This document shows positions 18,402 to 27,019 of a stretch of DNA of 47,741 nt, piece by piece; within the stretch, counting starts at the first letter, position 1, and the number at the start of each line of letters is the position of its first letter. Below the pieces are notes generated by a model, which did not search any database, had not been told where the DNA came from, and saw only the letters and a list, made by a program, of their open reading frames with translations. The translations under genes were made by a program, and so were the position numbers. This stretch comes from Bacteroidales bacterium (GTDB lineage Bacteria; Bacteroidota; Bacteroidia; Bacteroidales; VadinHA17), in assembly GCA_030596125.1 (NCBI GenBank), contig JAUVKT010000010.1, positions 1 through 47,741 of the forward strand, in the 5' to 3' direction.

Positions 18402-18887
18402 ATGGGAAAATTTGAAAGAAGTACCGGTAAAGGAGGCGTTGCTAAGATTAATACTGCCTCACTGCCTGATATAGTCTTTATGCTCCTCTTCTTTTTCATG
18501 ACTACTACAGTTATGAGGGAAGTTGAATTAAAAATCGGGGTTGTTGTTCCTGAAGCTACTCAGGGAAAAAAACTGGAGAAAAAGTCATTGGCAAGCTTTG
18601 TATATATAGGCAAGCCACTGCCAAACCTCAGGGCTACCTTTGGATCTGAACCAAAAATTCAGCTAAACGATTCATTTAAAGAGGTTAATGATATTCAGGA
18701 TTTTATCGCCCAGGAGAGAGAGTCTCTTGATGAAGCAGATAAGAGCAAAATGCTTGTTTCCCTTAAAATTGACAGGAATACAAAAATGGGTGTTGTTATT
18801 GACGTTAAACAGGCTCTCAGACGTGCAAATGCACTAAAGATTATGTATGCCAATAGAAACGTCGATGAGATAAGTGATGTTCGATAA
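18402..18887 (+). CDS. exbD: ExbD/TolR-family biopolymer transport protein (second)
   Basis: This 161-residue ExbD paralogue has its membrane helix at about residues 20-40 (TASLPDIVFMLLFFFMTTTV), again with the conserved Asp. A periplasmic domain ending VKQALRRANALKIMY, the usual ExbD terminal helix, follows. The two ExbD proteins differ in the periplasmic region, consistent with separate contacts to a TonB-like partner. TonB itself is not in the window. The gene is followed by a clear terminator at 18915, which closes the operon. Confidence 0.92.
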   Translation: MGKFERSTGKGGVAKINTASLPDIVFMLLFFFMTTTVMREVELKIGVVVPEATQGKKLEKKSLASFVYIGKPLPNLRATFGSEPKIQLNDSFKEVNDIQDFIAQERESLDEADKSKMLVSLKIDRNTKMGVVIDVKQALRRANALKIMYANRNVDEISDVR

Positions 18888-18914
18888 TCTTTTAACGTTC
18901 ATACATATTTTAAA

Positions 18915-18940
18915 ATCCCGCTCCGGCGGGATTTTTTTTT
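18915..18940 (+). terminator. Terminator of the exb operon
   Basis: ATCCCGC and GCGGGAT form a 7-bp stem around TCCG, followed by nine T residues. It starts 27 bases after the second exbD stop. Confidence 0.95.
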
Positions 18941-18950
18941 AAACGGCTTG

Positions 18951-19340
18951 TCATCCCGCTTTGCCAGCCGAAGCTCCGAGTATTCGGGGCGAAGGTTGGA
19001 GAGAGGGATCTGTGAATAAATATCCGACAAAGGACAAACGACTAACGACAAAAGGCAAAAGAGATTTCAGAACCGGGAGTTCGTTGAGACGCAATGCATT
19101 GCGTCTTTACTTGTATGTCATTAATATTATAATCTTTTCTTTTGCTTTAAGGAAACATCCGCTGTTGTCTGGCTCCTTCTCCGGCCGCCGCAGGCTTAAT
19201 GGATATTCGATATTCCCATGTCATCCCGATAGAGTTGAGCATTTGCGAGACGATGAGGGATCTGTGAATAAATATCTGACAAACGACAAACGACTAACGA
19301 CAAAAGGCAAAAGAGATTTCAGAACCGGGAATTCCGAATT
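18951..19340. repeat. Two copies of a GTCATCCCG...heptad-repeat element
   Basis: Copy 1 runs from about 18951 to 19081 and copy 2 from about 19220 to 19333. Each begins GTCATCCCG, has a variable middle, then GAGGGATCTGTGAATAAATA and five near-perfect 7-bp units (GACAAAG, GACAAAC, GACTAAC, GACAAAA, GGCAAAA) at 19026-19060 and 19278-19312, ending GAGATTTCAGAACCGGGA. The shared 3' part is about 76 bases with few mismatches. The apparent 131-residue reading frame across both copies is not protein-like. No gene is seen in 18941-19524. Confidence 0.85.
19083..19134 (+). repeat. Palindromic dispersed repeat, copy 1
   Basis: It contains the perfect 20-bp palindrome AGACGCAATGCATTGCGTCT (19087-19106), followed by TTACTTGTATGTCATTAATA. 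A second copy in the same orientation lies at 20418-20469. Confidence 0.85.
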
Positions 19341-19454
19341 TGCCGGAGGCCAATAAGGGATTCGTAAATAATAATTCGTTAAAAATATTTGAGAATAAGT
19401 AAGATTTTGTGTATTTTGATAAAACATTAAAAAGATAGAACATTTAGTTTAATT

Positions 19455-19483
19455 TTGCGTTAATTTAAAAAGCAATATATTTG
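19455..19483 (+). promoter_or_regulatory. Promoter of the DUF2335 cassette
   Basis: TTG (19455-19457), an 18-base spacer and TATATTTG (19476-19483) match the Bacteroidota sigma-A pattern, although the spacer is one base short of the commonest length. It lies 41 bases before the first cassette gene. Confidence 0.55.
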
Positions 19484-19524
19484 AATTACTATTATTGAAG
19501 AATTAACGGATTGAAGCAAAGAAG

Positions 19525-19767
19525 ATGAAGAAGAAATATCACACAGATTATTTAGTTGCAAATTCATTCAAGATAGGTCTGGGAAGCATATTTAATCTAG
19601 AGGGAAATTACTTTGACTATACTTATGCAAGTAGTGATAAGGAAGCAGATTTTATTGCTCTTCTAAACGATTGGTTAGTTGTTGGACAAGATATAGAGAG
19701 CTCTATTGAAACACTTGAAATAGAAATTGAACATGAAAAACAACTTTCAATTCCATTTGAAGTATAA
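19525..19767 (+). CDS. Small hypothetical protein of the DUF2335 cassette
   Basis: This 80-residue acidic soluble protein is unfamiliar to me. It has aromatic-rich N-terminal sequence (KYHTDY, GNYFDYTY) and a C-terminal helix with acidic heptads (ESSIETLEIEIEHEKQ). No signal peptide or membrane segment is visible. It has its own promoter and lies 6 bases before the DUF2335 membrane protein, so the two are almost certainly coexpressed. Local sequence is more AT-rich than the housekeeping genes around it. A regulatory or antitoxin-like partner is possible, but nothing in the sequence proves it. Confidence 0.7.
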   Translation: MKKKYHTDYLVANSFKIGLGSIFNLEGNYFDYTYASSDKEADFIALLNDWLVVGQDIESSIETLEIEIEHEKQLSIPFEV

Positions 19768-19773
19768 TAAGCA

Positions 19774-20280
19774 ATGTCGAGAAAAGGAGCAAAACCTGTA
19801 AAAGCAGAGAAGCCGACTAGTTCTGAGAGTCAGAAACAAATTATATTACCTAAAGAACTTGAACCTATTATCAAAAAACTTGAACCGAAGGATCAAAATA
19901 TTATTCTTAAGTCATTCAGTATTTCCCAATCTCATAGCGGCCCCTTACCTCCACCTGAACAATTAGAAAAGTATAACCAAATCATTCCTAATGGTGCCGA
20001 AAGGATAATGATTATGGCCGAGAATCAGTCCTCTCATCGATTAGGAATTGAAGATAAAGTAATTGATGGCCAAGTAACACAATCAGGCAAAGGGCAAATA
20101 TTTGGTTTTATTATAGCATTAATTTCAATATTATTATCATTTACCCTGGCAATGTTCGAACATTATTTGGTTGCTGGGATTATCGGTGGATCAACTGTAG
20201 TTGGATTGGTAACTGTCTTTGTTATTGGAAAGCATGTACAAAAAAAGGAATTAGCTGATAAAAATCCGAAAGCAAATTGA
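19774..20280 (+). CDS. DUF2335-family membrane protein
   Basis: This 168-residue protein has a disordered Lys/Ser/Pro-rich start, a helical region with the family-like core HSGPLPPPEQLEKYNQIIPN and ERIMIMAENQSSHR (about residues 48-90), then two membrane helices (about 107-126 and 130-152) and a lysine-rich tail. This matches my recollection of the DUF2335 family of predicted membrane proteins, which lack an assigned function and are patchily distributed, sometimes in prophages. It forms a two-gene unit with the preceding 80-residue protein, flanked by direct copies of a palindromic repeat. An effector or holin-like membrane role is speculation. Confidence 0.8.
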   Translation: MSRKGAKPVKAEKPTSSESQKQIILPKELEPIIKKLEPKDQNIILKSFSISQSHSGPLPPPEQLEKYNQIIPNGAERIMIMAENQSSHRLGIEDKVIDGQVTQSGKGQIFGFIIALISILLSFTLAMFEHYLVAGIIGGSTVVGLVTVFVIGKHVQKKELADKNPKAN

Positions 20281-20417
20281 CACCAATATTGCCACCACTA
20301 AAATCAAAACTCGCTGATTAAAAGCAACGTGAAAAAGCTGGGTTTCTCCTCCTTCTCCGGCAGTTTCCGGATTGCGTCACCGCTTAAGCTTTATGCGGCA
20401 TGCGGTCGGCGGACATA

Positions 20418-20469
20418 GTTGAGACGCTATGCATTGCGTCTTTACTTGTACGTCATTATTATTATATCA
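20418..20469 (+). repeat. Palindromic dispersed repeat, copy 2
   Basis: AGACGCTATGCATTGCGTCT (20422-20441) has one mismatch to its own reverse complement and is followed by TTACTTGTACGTCATTATTA. It is a direct repeat of 19083-19134; together the copies bracket the DUF2335 cassette. The sequence between 20281 and 20417 holds no gene; it shares CTCCTTCTCCGGC with the tract near 19168. Confidence 0.85.
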
Positions 20470-20496
20470 TTGCCTTTCGCCTTACGCCTCTTTTCG

Positions 20497-20569
20497 TGAT
20501 CCCGAGAGGACTCGAACCCCTACCATGAGAACCGGAATCTCACGTTCTATCCAGTTAAACTACGGGACC
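20497..20569 (-). tRNA. tRNA-Arg(CCG)
   Basis: The complementary strand folds with acceptor GGTCCCG/CGGGATC, anticodon stem TGAGA/TCTCA around loop TTCCGGT (anticodon CCG), and T loop TTCGAGT. CCA is not encoded. It reads the rare CGG codon. It is opposite in direction to leuS. Confidence 0.95.
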
Positions 20570-20701
20570 GGATTGTTATCCTGCAAAAGTAATAATATTT
20601 TTTTACGACTGCGATAAGATCAGTATTAACAGTATAATGATAATTGATATCTTTTCTCTACTTTCGCAAACGCTAATAACATCTGTAAATTAAGTGATAT
20701 C

Positions 20702-23359
20702 ATGGAGTATAAATTCAGGGAGATAGAACAAAAATGGCAAAAACACTGGGAAGAGAATAATACATTCAAAACCAGCGATGATCTGTCCAACCCCAATAAA
20801 TACTATATTCTTGATATGTTTCCATACCCCTCAGGATCGGGACTCCATGTAGGTCATCCGGAGGGATATACCGCTACCGATATTGTTGCCAGGTACAAGA
20901 GGATGAAGGGGTATAACGTACTCCGTCCAATGGGATGGGACGCATTCGGGCTCCCTGCAGAACAGTATGCCATACAGACCGGCACACACCCTTCAATAAC
21001 CACCAGGAAAAATTGCGAAACCTTCCGTCGCCAGATCAGGGAACTCGGATTAAGTTACGACTGGGAGAAGGAGATTAATACTACCGATCCGGGGTATTTC
21101 AGATGGACACAATGGATCTTTATTAAACTTTATAACACATGGTTTGATGATAAGTCGCAAAAAGGACGTCCTGTATCCGAGCTGGTGATACCAGATGAAA
21201 TTGTAAGAGAAGGAGAGAAAGCCGTAAATAACCATATCGACAGTAAACGCCTTGCTTATTATGACAATGCACTGGTCTGGTGGTGTTCAGATTGCAGGAT
21301 CGTCTGTTCAAACGAAGAGGTACTTACCGATGGTACTCACGAAAAATGCGGACATGTTGTTGAGAAGAAGAATCTTAAACAATGGATGTTAAGAATTCCG
21401 CATTACGCAGAACGGCTGCTTACCGGACTTGAAAATGTTGACTGGCCGGAGGGAGTAAAAGATATGCAGCGTAACTGGATAGGCCGGTCAACCGGTGCTG
21501 AAGTGGACTTTCCCCTGGAAGGCCTCGAAGAAAAACTGAGAGTCTTTACAACCCGCCCCGATACATTGTTCGGCGCTACTTATATGGTAATTGCCCCCGA
21601 GCATCAGCTTACAACAAAAATTACCACCGGAGAATTTAAAAACAAAATCGATGACTATATCAGAACCGCTGCCCTGAAATCTGATCTTGACCGAACAGAC
21701 CTTGCTAAGGAAAAAACAGGCATTTTCACCGGAAGATATGCGATAAACCCGGCAAATAATAAGAAAATTCCGATATGGGTAGCCGATTATGTGCTCACAG
21801 GATATGGAACCGGGGCAATAATGGCTGTACCTGCACATGATACACGCGACTTCGAGTTTGCTGAAAAATTCGAAATTCCCATTATCTGCATAATGGACCC
21901 CGACAGTGACGATAAAGATTTACGTGAAAGGGTTATTGCAGGTAAAGAGAGCTGGACCGAAGATGGATTGTATATAAATTCTTCAGACTCTTCAACTGGT
22001 CTTGATATAAACGGATTAGTAAAGGAAGAGGGAATATTAAAGACGACAGAATGGCTTGAGTCAAAAGGGCTGGGAAATGCCAAAATAAATTATAAGATAC
22101 GTGACTGGCTTTTCAGCAGGCAAAGATACTGGGGCGAACCATTCCCTGTTATCCACTGGGAGGACGGGGAGATATCTCTGCTTAACGAATCAGAACTTCC
22201 TCTACTACTTCCTGACCTGCAGGTTTACCAGCCAGGGAAAAACGGAGAATCTCCTCTTGCAAATGCCGGTGACTGGCTGAATGTAACCGGTAAAGACGGA
22301 AGAAAAGGGCGCAGAGAGACCAATACAATGCCACAGTGGGCAGGATCGTGCTGGTACTACCTGAGGTATATTGATCCCCGTAATGATAATGAGATATTCG
22401 ACAGTGAAAAAGAAAATTACTGGATGCCTGTAGATCTTTATATCGGAGGAGCTGAACATGCAGTACTTCACCTGCTCTACAGCCGGTTCTGGCATAAAGT
22501 ATTATACGACCTGGGTATCGTTTCACATGATGAGCCTTACAAAAAACTGTTTAACCAGGGAATGATTCTGGCATTTGCATATGAGACATCCACAGGAGGT
22601 AAGGTATCCGCCGATCTGGTTGAAGAAAAAGATGGCAGGTTCTTTCATAAAAATAACGGGGAAGAGCTTAATCAGATTGTGGCAAAAATGTCAAAATCAT
22701 TGAAAAATGTAGTAAACCCCGATGATGTGGTTTCAAAATACGGAGCCGATTCATTGCGCCTTTATGAGATGTTTTTAGGTCCGCTCGAAGCTACTAAACC
22801 CTGGGACGACAAAGGAGTTAAAGGAGTTTTTGGCTTTCTTGCAAGAGCTCACAGGTTCTTTGCCAACGGGAATAATATTGTTAGTGGAGATGAAGATGCC
22901 GAGACTCTGAAAGGACTTCACCAGACTATCAAAAAGATAAGCTCAGATATTGATAACCTCAGATTTAATACAGCAATATCTGCACTGATGATCTTTACAA
23001 ATCTTTCCATAAAAAAAGGTAAGGTAACTATAGAAACGGGTATTACCTTTGCGAAATTACTATCCCCGTTTGCTCCTCATCTCGCTGAAGAGTTATGGCA
23101 ATTTTACGGCAACAATAATTCACTTTCCTATGAGCAATGGCCTGCAGTTGATGAAGGCCTGCTAGAAGAAGACAGATTTGAGTACCCGGTTTCCTTTAAC
23201 GGTAAGATGAGGTTTAAGATTGAAATGTCTCTCTTGTTAGATAAATCAGAGATCGAAAAAATAGTTCTTGAAGATGAGAGAGCAGTTAAATGGCTTGGTG
23301 GGAAAAAGCCCCTGAAGATAATTATTGTTCCTTCCCGCATAATAAATATTGTAATATGA
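20702..23359 (+). CDS. leuS: Leucyl-tRNA synthetase
   Basis: This class I synthetase charges tRNA-Leu. At 885 residues it has the HIGH-type motif as HVGH (residues 49-52) within [16 protein letters not shown], and KMSKS at 662-666. The CP1 editing domain (about 225-420) has the expected [14 protein letters not shown] and a [19 protein letters not shown] segment with the editing aspartate. The leucine-specific [18 protein letters not shown] is also intact. The end of the protein is the usual compact C-terminal domain. Its TGA stop overlaps the start of the next gene (ATGA at 23356), indicating translational coupling. The tRNA upstream is on the other strand. Confidence 0.98.
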   Translation: MEYKFREIEQKWQKHWEENNTFKTSDDLSNPNKYYILDMFPYPSGSGLHVGHPEGYTATDIVARYKRMKGYNVLRPMGWDAFGLPAEQYAIQTGTHPSITTRKNCETFRRQIRELGLSYDWEKEINTTDPGYFRWTQWIFIKLYNTWFDDKSQKGRPVSELVIPDEIVREGEKAVNNHIDSKRLAYYDNALVWWCSDCRIVCSNEEVLTDGTHEKCGHVVEKKNLKQWMLRIPHYAERLLTGLENVDWPEGVKDMQRNWIGRSTGAEVDFPLEGLEEKLRVFTTRPDTLFGATYMVIAPEHQLTTKITTGEFKNKIDDYIRTAALKSDLDRTDLAKEKTGIFTGRYAINPANNKKIPIWVADYVLTGYGTGAIMAVPAHDTRDFEFAEKFEIPIICIMDPDSDDKDLRERVIAGKESWTEDGLYINSSDSSTGLDINGLVKEEGILKTTEWLESKGLGNAKINYKIRDWLFSRQRYWGEPFPVIHWEDGEISLLNESELPLLLPDLQVYQPGKNGESPLANAGDWLNVTGKDGRKGRRETNTMPQWAGSCWYYLRYIDPRNDNEIFDSEKENYWMPVDLYIGGAEHAVLHLLYSRFWHKVLYDLGIVSHDEPYKKLFNQGMILAFAYETSTGGKVSADLVEEKDGRFFHKNNGEELNQIVAKMSKSLKNVVNPDDVVSKYGADSLRLYEMFLGPLEATKPWDDKGVKGVFGFLARAHRFFANGNNIVSGDEDAETLKGLHQTIKKISSDIDNLRFNTAISALMIFTNLSIKKGKVTIETGITFAKLLSPFAPHLAEELWQFYGNNNSLSYEQWPAVDEGLLEEDRFEYPVSFNGKMRFKIEMSLLLDKSEIEKIVLEDERAVKWLGGKKPLKIIIVPSRIINIVI

Positions 23360-24615
23360 TATCAGGATATATGATCAGGAAAATAACTTCCGCTGCTCTG
23401 TCTGGGCTTCTTCTGTTTGCACTTACCTTCTGCACAGGTTATGAGAATGATATTTTACCCGAAAACAGTTCCGGGGAGCAGGAAACTGAAACAACAAGTG
23501 TTCAGGAGCCATACCTCCTGTATGGCATTGATACAACCGATTTCGATATTGTTGAGGGCCGGGTCAGAAGAAACCAGTTTCTCTCAGAGATACTGGACCG
23601 ATACGAAATCTCTTATGCAGATCTTAATAATATTATTGAAAACTCCGATGAGATTCTGGATTTGAGAAATATTAAAGCAGGCAACAGGTATACACTTCTG
23701 CTTCATAGGGACAGTATTGCGAAAGCTGCTTATATGATATACAATGATTCACCTGAAACCACATATATCTTAGATTTTACCGACTCGCTGAAGATCAGGA
23801 AAATTAACAGTGAAATTGAAACCCGGTTAAAATACTCTTCGGGAGTTATTGAAACATCCCTCTGGAATGCGATTATTGATGAGAGTCTTAATCCTATGCT
23901 TGCAGTCGAATTGTCGGAAATTTATGCATGGACGATAGATTTTTTTGGTTTGCAGGCAGGAGACAGGTTTAGAATAATTTATGAAGAGGAGTTTATTGGT
24001 ACTATATCAAATGGTATAACTAAAATATACGGAGCCTGGTTCAGCCATTCAGGAACAGATTTTTATGCCATACCAATTATTCAGGGCGGCGTTGAAAGCT
24101 ATTACGACCTCGAAGGTAATAGTCTGAAAAAAGCATTTCTCAAAGCTCCACTCAGGTATTCGAGGATAAGCTCCCGTTTTTCAAACAGCCGTATGCACCC
24201 TATCCTGCGAATAAGAAGACCTCACCATGGTGTTGATTACGCGGCGCCTATTGGAACACCTGTGCATGCTGTTGGAGATGGCAGGGTTATAATGACCGAA
24301 TATCAGAACGGATCCGGAAGAATCGTAAAGATAAGGCATAACAGTGTTTATACAACTGCCTATATGCACCTGAGCCGTTATGGAAAAGGTATTTCGGTAG
24401 GGAAATATGTCAAACAGGGTGATATAATCGGGTATGTGGGAAGCTCAGGACTTTCTACCGGTCCGCATCTCGACTTCAGGTTCTACAAAAACGGTCAGGC
24501 TGTAGATCCATTAAAGATAAAAGCGCCACCGGTTGAACCGGTATCTGAAGAAAATCTCGGAAAGTTCGTAAAGGTTAACAACGTGATAAAACAACTTCTC
24601 GATTCAATAGAGTAA
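23356..24615 (+). CDS. M23-family peptidase-like lipoprotein with a variant zinc site
   Basis: I chose the ATG overlapping the leuS stop, giving 419 residues. The N-terminus has a hydrophobic segment ending LTFC, a weak lipobox, so a periplasmic lipoprotein is likely. Residues of about 50-270 resemble the LysM/OapA-like and beta-rich regions that precede the catalytic domain in MepM-type DD-endopeptidases. The M23 domain (about 275-390) has the first zinc motif HHGVDYA (His290, Asp294). The usual HxH motif reads His371-Leu-Asp373, so the normal third zinc ligand is aspartate. It may still bind metal, or may act as an EnvC-like activator. Expected substrate: peptidoglycan cross-links. Confidence 0.88.
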   Translation: MISGYMIRKITSAALSGLLLFALTFCTGYENDILPENSSGEQETETTSVQEPYLLYGIDTTDFDIVEGRVRRNQFLSEILDRYEISYADLNNIIENSDEILDLRNIKAGNRYTLLLHRDSIAKAAYMIYNDSPETTYILDFTDSLKIRKINSEIETRLKYSSGVIETSLWNAIIDESLNPMLAVELSEIYAWTIDFFGLQAGDRFRIIYEEEFIGTISNGITKIYGAWFSHSGTDFYAIPIIQGGVESYYDLEGNSLKKAFLKAPLRYSRISSRFSNSRMHPILRIRRPHHGVDYAAPIGTPVHAVGDGRVIMTEYQNGSGRIVKIRHNSVYTTAYMHLSRYGKGISVGKYVKQGDIIGYVGSSGLSTGPHLDFRFYKNGQAVDPLKIKAPPVEPVSEENLGKFVKVNNVIKQLLDSIE

Positions 24616-24618
24616 CTA

Positions 24619-25197
24619 TTAATGTAGTGATGCCAGCACCTCTTTCACTACTTTTGGAAAGTGCTCCTGTTCAAGTTCATGTATCTTCTCTGCAAGTGTT
24701 TCAGGATTATCACCAGGCTCTATTTTGCATTTTGCCTGAAATATAATATCTCCGGCATCATATACCTCATTTACAAAATGTATTGTAATTCCTGATTCAC
24801 TCTCCCCATTAGCAATAACAGCCTCATGTACCCTGCTCCCATACATACCCTTTCCCCCGTATGACGGAAGCAAAGCCGGGTGAATATTTACAATCCTACC
24901 CCTGTAACGCTCAATGATGTCAGATGGCACAAGCCAAAGAAAACCTGCCAGAACAATAAAATCGATCACACTGTTTTCAAGCAGTTCAAGCACCCTCCCG
25001 GTAATATAAAAATCATTCCGGTCGAAAATTTCACTTGGTACCGATAGCTTTGCAGCCCTTTCTAAAACATAAGCATCAGAACGATTCGATAAAATTAAAG
25101 TAACTTTTTTGCCCTTTTCGTTCGAAAAATACTCTATTAAGTTCTGCGCATTGGTTCCCGATCCCGATGCAAATATTGCTATATTCTTCATATTCAA
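24619..25197 (-). CDS. purN: Phosphoribosylglycinamide formyltransferase
   Basis: PurN formylates GAR using 10-formyltetrahydrofolate in purine synthesis. The 192-residue length fits. Visible motifs are ASGSGTNAQNLI at the start for phosphate binding, VLAGFLWLVP, the catalytic NIHPALLPSYGGKGMYG with Asn and His, and GITIHFVNEVYDAGDIIFQ with the catalytic Asp. Starts at 25197 (MNMKN) or 25191 (MKN) are both possible; the latter matches most homologues. It converges with the M23 gene, with only 3 bases between stop codons, and is divergent from acpP. Confidence 0.95.
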   Translation of the reverse strand: MNMKNIAIFASGSGTNAQNLIEYFSNEKGKKVTLILSNRSDAYVLERAAKLSVPSEIFDRNDFYITGRVLELLENSVIDFIVLAGFLWLVPSDIIERYRGRIVNIHPALLPSYGGKGMYGSRVHEAVIANGESESGITIHFVNEVYDAGDIIFQAKCKIEPGDNPETLAEKIHELEQEHFPKVVKEVLASLH

Positions 25198-25298
25198 CTT
25201 TTTATACTTTTCAGCAAAATAATCACGACAATGCTTTGACCTATTTATATAACTAATTATCTGTTACTTAACCAGCACTAACAATAAAAAACCTTAAA

Positions 25299-25329
25299 TT
25301 GCTTGAAAATCTTTGTACAAATATATTTC
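25299..25329 (+). promoter_or_regulatory. Putative promoter of acpP-fabF-rnc
   Basis: TTG (25299-25301), a 20-base spacer and TATATTTC (25322-25329, one mismatch to TAnnTTTG) lie 42 bases before the acpP ATG. Confidence 0.5.
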
Positions 25330-25371
25330 TTTGCAGGGTTAAAATTTAATTATTAACCAAAAATTGAGATT

Positions 25372-25608
25372 ATGTCTGATATTGCAGCAAAAGTAAAAGA
25401 GATCATCGTTGACAAATTAGGAGTCGACGAATCAGAAGTTACAACTGAAGCCAGTTTTACAAATGACCTGGGTGCTGATTCTCTTGACACTGTTGAGCTT
25501 ATCATGGAGTTTGAGAAGGAATTTAACATTGGCATTCCTGACGATCAGGCTGAAAGCATTGGCTCCGTAGGCGAAGCTATTAAGTACATTGAAGAGAATG
25601 CAAAATAA
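25372..25608 (+). CDS. acpP: Acyl carrier protein
   Basis: This 78-residue acidic helical-bundle protein carries fatty-acyl chains on a phosphopantetheine arm attached to Ser37 in the canonical [15 protein letters not shown] motif. Length and charge are typical of housekeeping ACP. It is followed after 24 bases by fabF, its condensing-enzyme partner, and then rnc, an order conserved in Bacteroidota and many Proteobacteria. A good promoter candidate lies upstream at 25299, and the ATG follows an A-rich leader typical of a highly expressed gene in this group. Confidence 0.98.
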   Translation: MSDIAAKVKEIIVDKLGVDESEVTTEASFTNDLGADSLDTVELIMEFEKEFNIGIPDDQAESIGSVGEAIKYIEENAK

Positions 25609-25632
25609 GATTGCATAACTTAAAGCAAAAAA

Positions 25633-26880
25633 ATGAGAAGGGTTGTAGTAACTGGCTTAGGAGCAATAACTCCTTTAGGGAAAAATATTGCTGAAACCTG
25701 GGAAGGATTAAAAAACGGCGTCAGTGGTTCTGACTGGATTACCAGGTTTGATACCGAAAAATTCAGAACAAAATTTGCCTGTGAAGTAAAAAACTACGAC
25801 TTCAAAGATTATTTTGACCGTAAGGAAGCTCGTAAAATGGACCGGTATACTCAGTTTGCCCATATTGCGGCAGATGAGGCAATCACTGACTCGGGACTTG
25901 ATCTCGAAAGCATCGACAAAGATAGGGCTGGTGTTATTTGGGCTTCCGGAATTGGAGGGCTGGACACCTTCTTAGAGGCAATAAGGGAGTTTGTAAAGGG
26001 CGATGGAACACCACGTTTCAGCCCTTTCTTTATTCCTAAAATGATCAGTGATATTGCCGCAGGACTGATTTCCATTAAATATAATTTTCGTGGTCCGAAT
26101 TTTTCTACTGTTTCGGCATGTGCCTCCTCAACTCACGCCTTAATTGATGCTACAAATTATATTCGGATTAATAAAGCCGATATTTTTGTGGCCGGCGGCT
26201 CAGAATCCACAATAAACGAGGCTGGCATTGGCGGATTCAATTCTATGCAGGCCATGTCAACCAATAATGATGAATATAAGACTGCTTCCCGTCCGTTCGA
26301 CGGAACCAGGGATGGATTCGTGATGGGAGAGGGAGGCGGAGGCCTGATTCTAGAGGAGTATGAACATGCAAAAGCAAGGGGTGCAAAAATTTATTGTGAA
26401 GTTGTTGGCACTGGAATGACAGCTGATGCATACCACTTTACTGCTCCTCATCCGGAAGGTCACGGAGCCTATAAAGTGATGAAACTGGCCATTGAAGAAG
26501 CCGGTCTTACTCCTGAAGATATAGATTATATTAATGTTCACGGTACAGCAACCCCACTTGGAGACATCTCCGAAGCTGTTGCCATCGTAAGGCTTTTTGG
26601 CGAGCATGCATATAAACTTAATATTAGTGCCACAAAATCTATTACAGGCCATCTCCTTGGTGCAGCAGGTGCTGTAGAATCAATTGTCTCTATCATGGCT
26701 CTGAAACACGGGATTATTCCTCCAACCATTAACTATAAGGTTGCTGACCCCCTGATTGATTCAAAACTAAACCTTACGGTAAACAAGGCACAAAAAAGAG
26801 ATGTGAAGGTTGCCATTAGTAATACATTTGGTTTTGGTGGTCACAATGCTACCGTTATCATGAAGAAAATTGACCTTTAG
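25633..26880 (+). CDS. fabF: Beta-ketoacyl-ACP synthase II
   Basis: FabF elongates acyl-ACP by condensation with malonyl-ACP in the cytosol. The 415 residues carry the catalytic triad: Cys163 in VSACASSTHA, His in VHGTATPLGD (about residue 303) and His in TKSITGHLLGAAGA (about 340). The terminal GFGGHNATVIMKK motif is intact. It sits between acpP and rnc on the same strand. The stop codon TAG overlaps a GTG that opens the rnc frame (TAGTG at 26878-26882), but the more likely rnc start is further downstream. Confidence 0.98.
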   Translation: MRRVVVTGLGAITPLGKNIAETWEGLKNGVSGSDWITRFDTEKFRTKFACEVKNYDFKDYFDRKEARKMDRYTQFAHIAADEAITDSGLDLESIDKDRAGVIWASGIGGLDTFLEAIREFVKGDGTPRFSPFFIPKMISDIAAGLISIKYNFRGPNFSTVSACASSTHALIDATNYIRINKADIFVAGGSESTINEAGIGGFNSMQAMSTNNDEYKTASRPFDGTRDGFVMGEGGGGLILEEYEHAKARGAKIYCEVVGTGMTADAYHFTAPHPEGHGAYKVMKLAIEEAGLTPEDIDYINVHGTATPLGDISEAVAIVRLFGEHAYKLNISATKSITGHLLGAAGAVESIVSIMALKHGIIPPTINYKVADPLIDSKLNLTVNKAQKRDVKVAISNTFGFGGHNATVIMKKIDL

Positions 26881-26912
26881 TGTGTCTCTCCTCCGGAAAA
26901 GAAAAAACGGAT

Positions 26913-27019
26913 TATTCATATGTTTATAATTTATTCTTAATGGTCATATGGAACCGCATTAAAAGAATAATCATTCCCCTGTGTAAAAAAAATAATTATT
27001 CTTTTAATACTTGTTTCAT
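26913..27019 (+). repeat. 107-bp dispersed repeat, copy B, overlapping the rnc start
   Basis: Ungapped match to 9651-9757 with six mismatches. AAAAGAATAATCATT can pair with AATAATTATTCTTTT (one mismatch). Unlike copy A, the frame entering rnc is open throughout. The ATG at 26940 lies inside the element, so it appears to supply the first 26 or so codons of rnc. Confidence 0.82.

Noticed and set aside
19026-19312. Heptad tracts as a possible CRISPR array
   Set aside because: Units are only 7 bp, contiguous without spacers, and there are no cas genes nearby.
18961-19356. Open frame of 131 codons after the exb operon
   Set aside because: It runs through both copies of the heptad element, repeats itself and has no protein-like composition or start signals.
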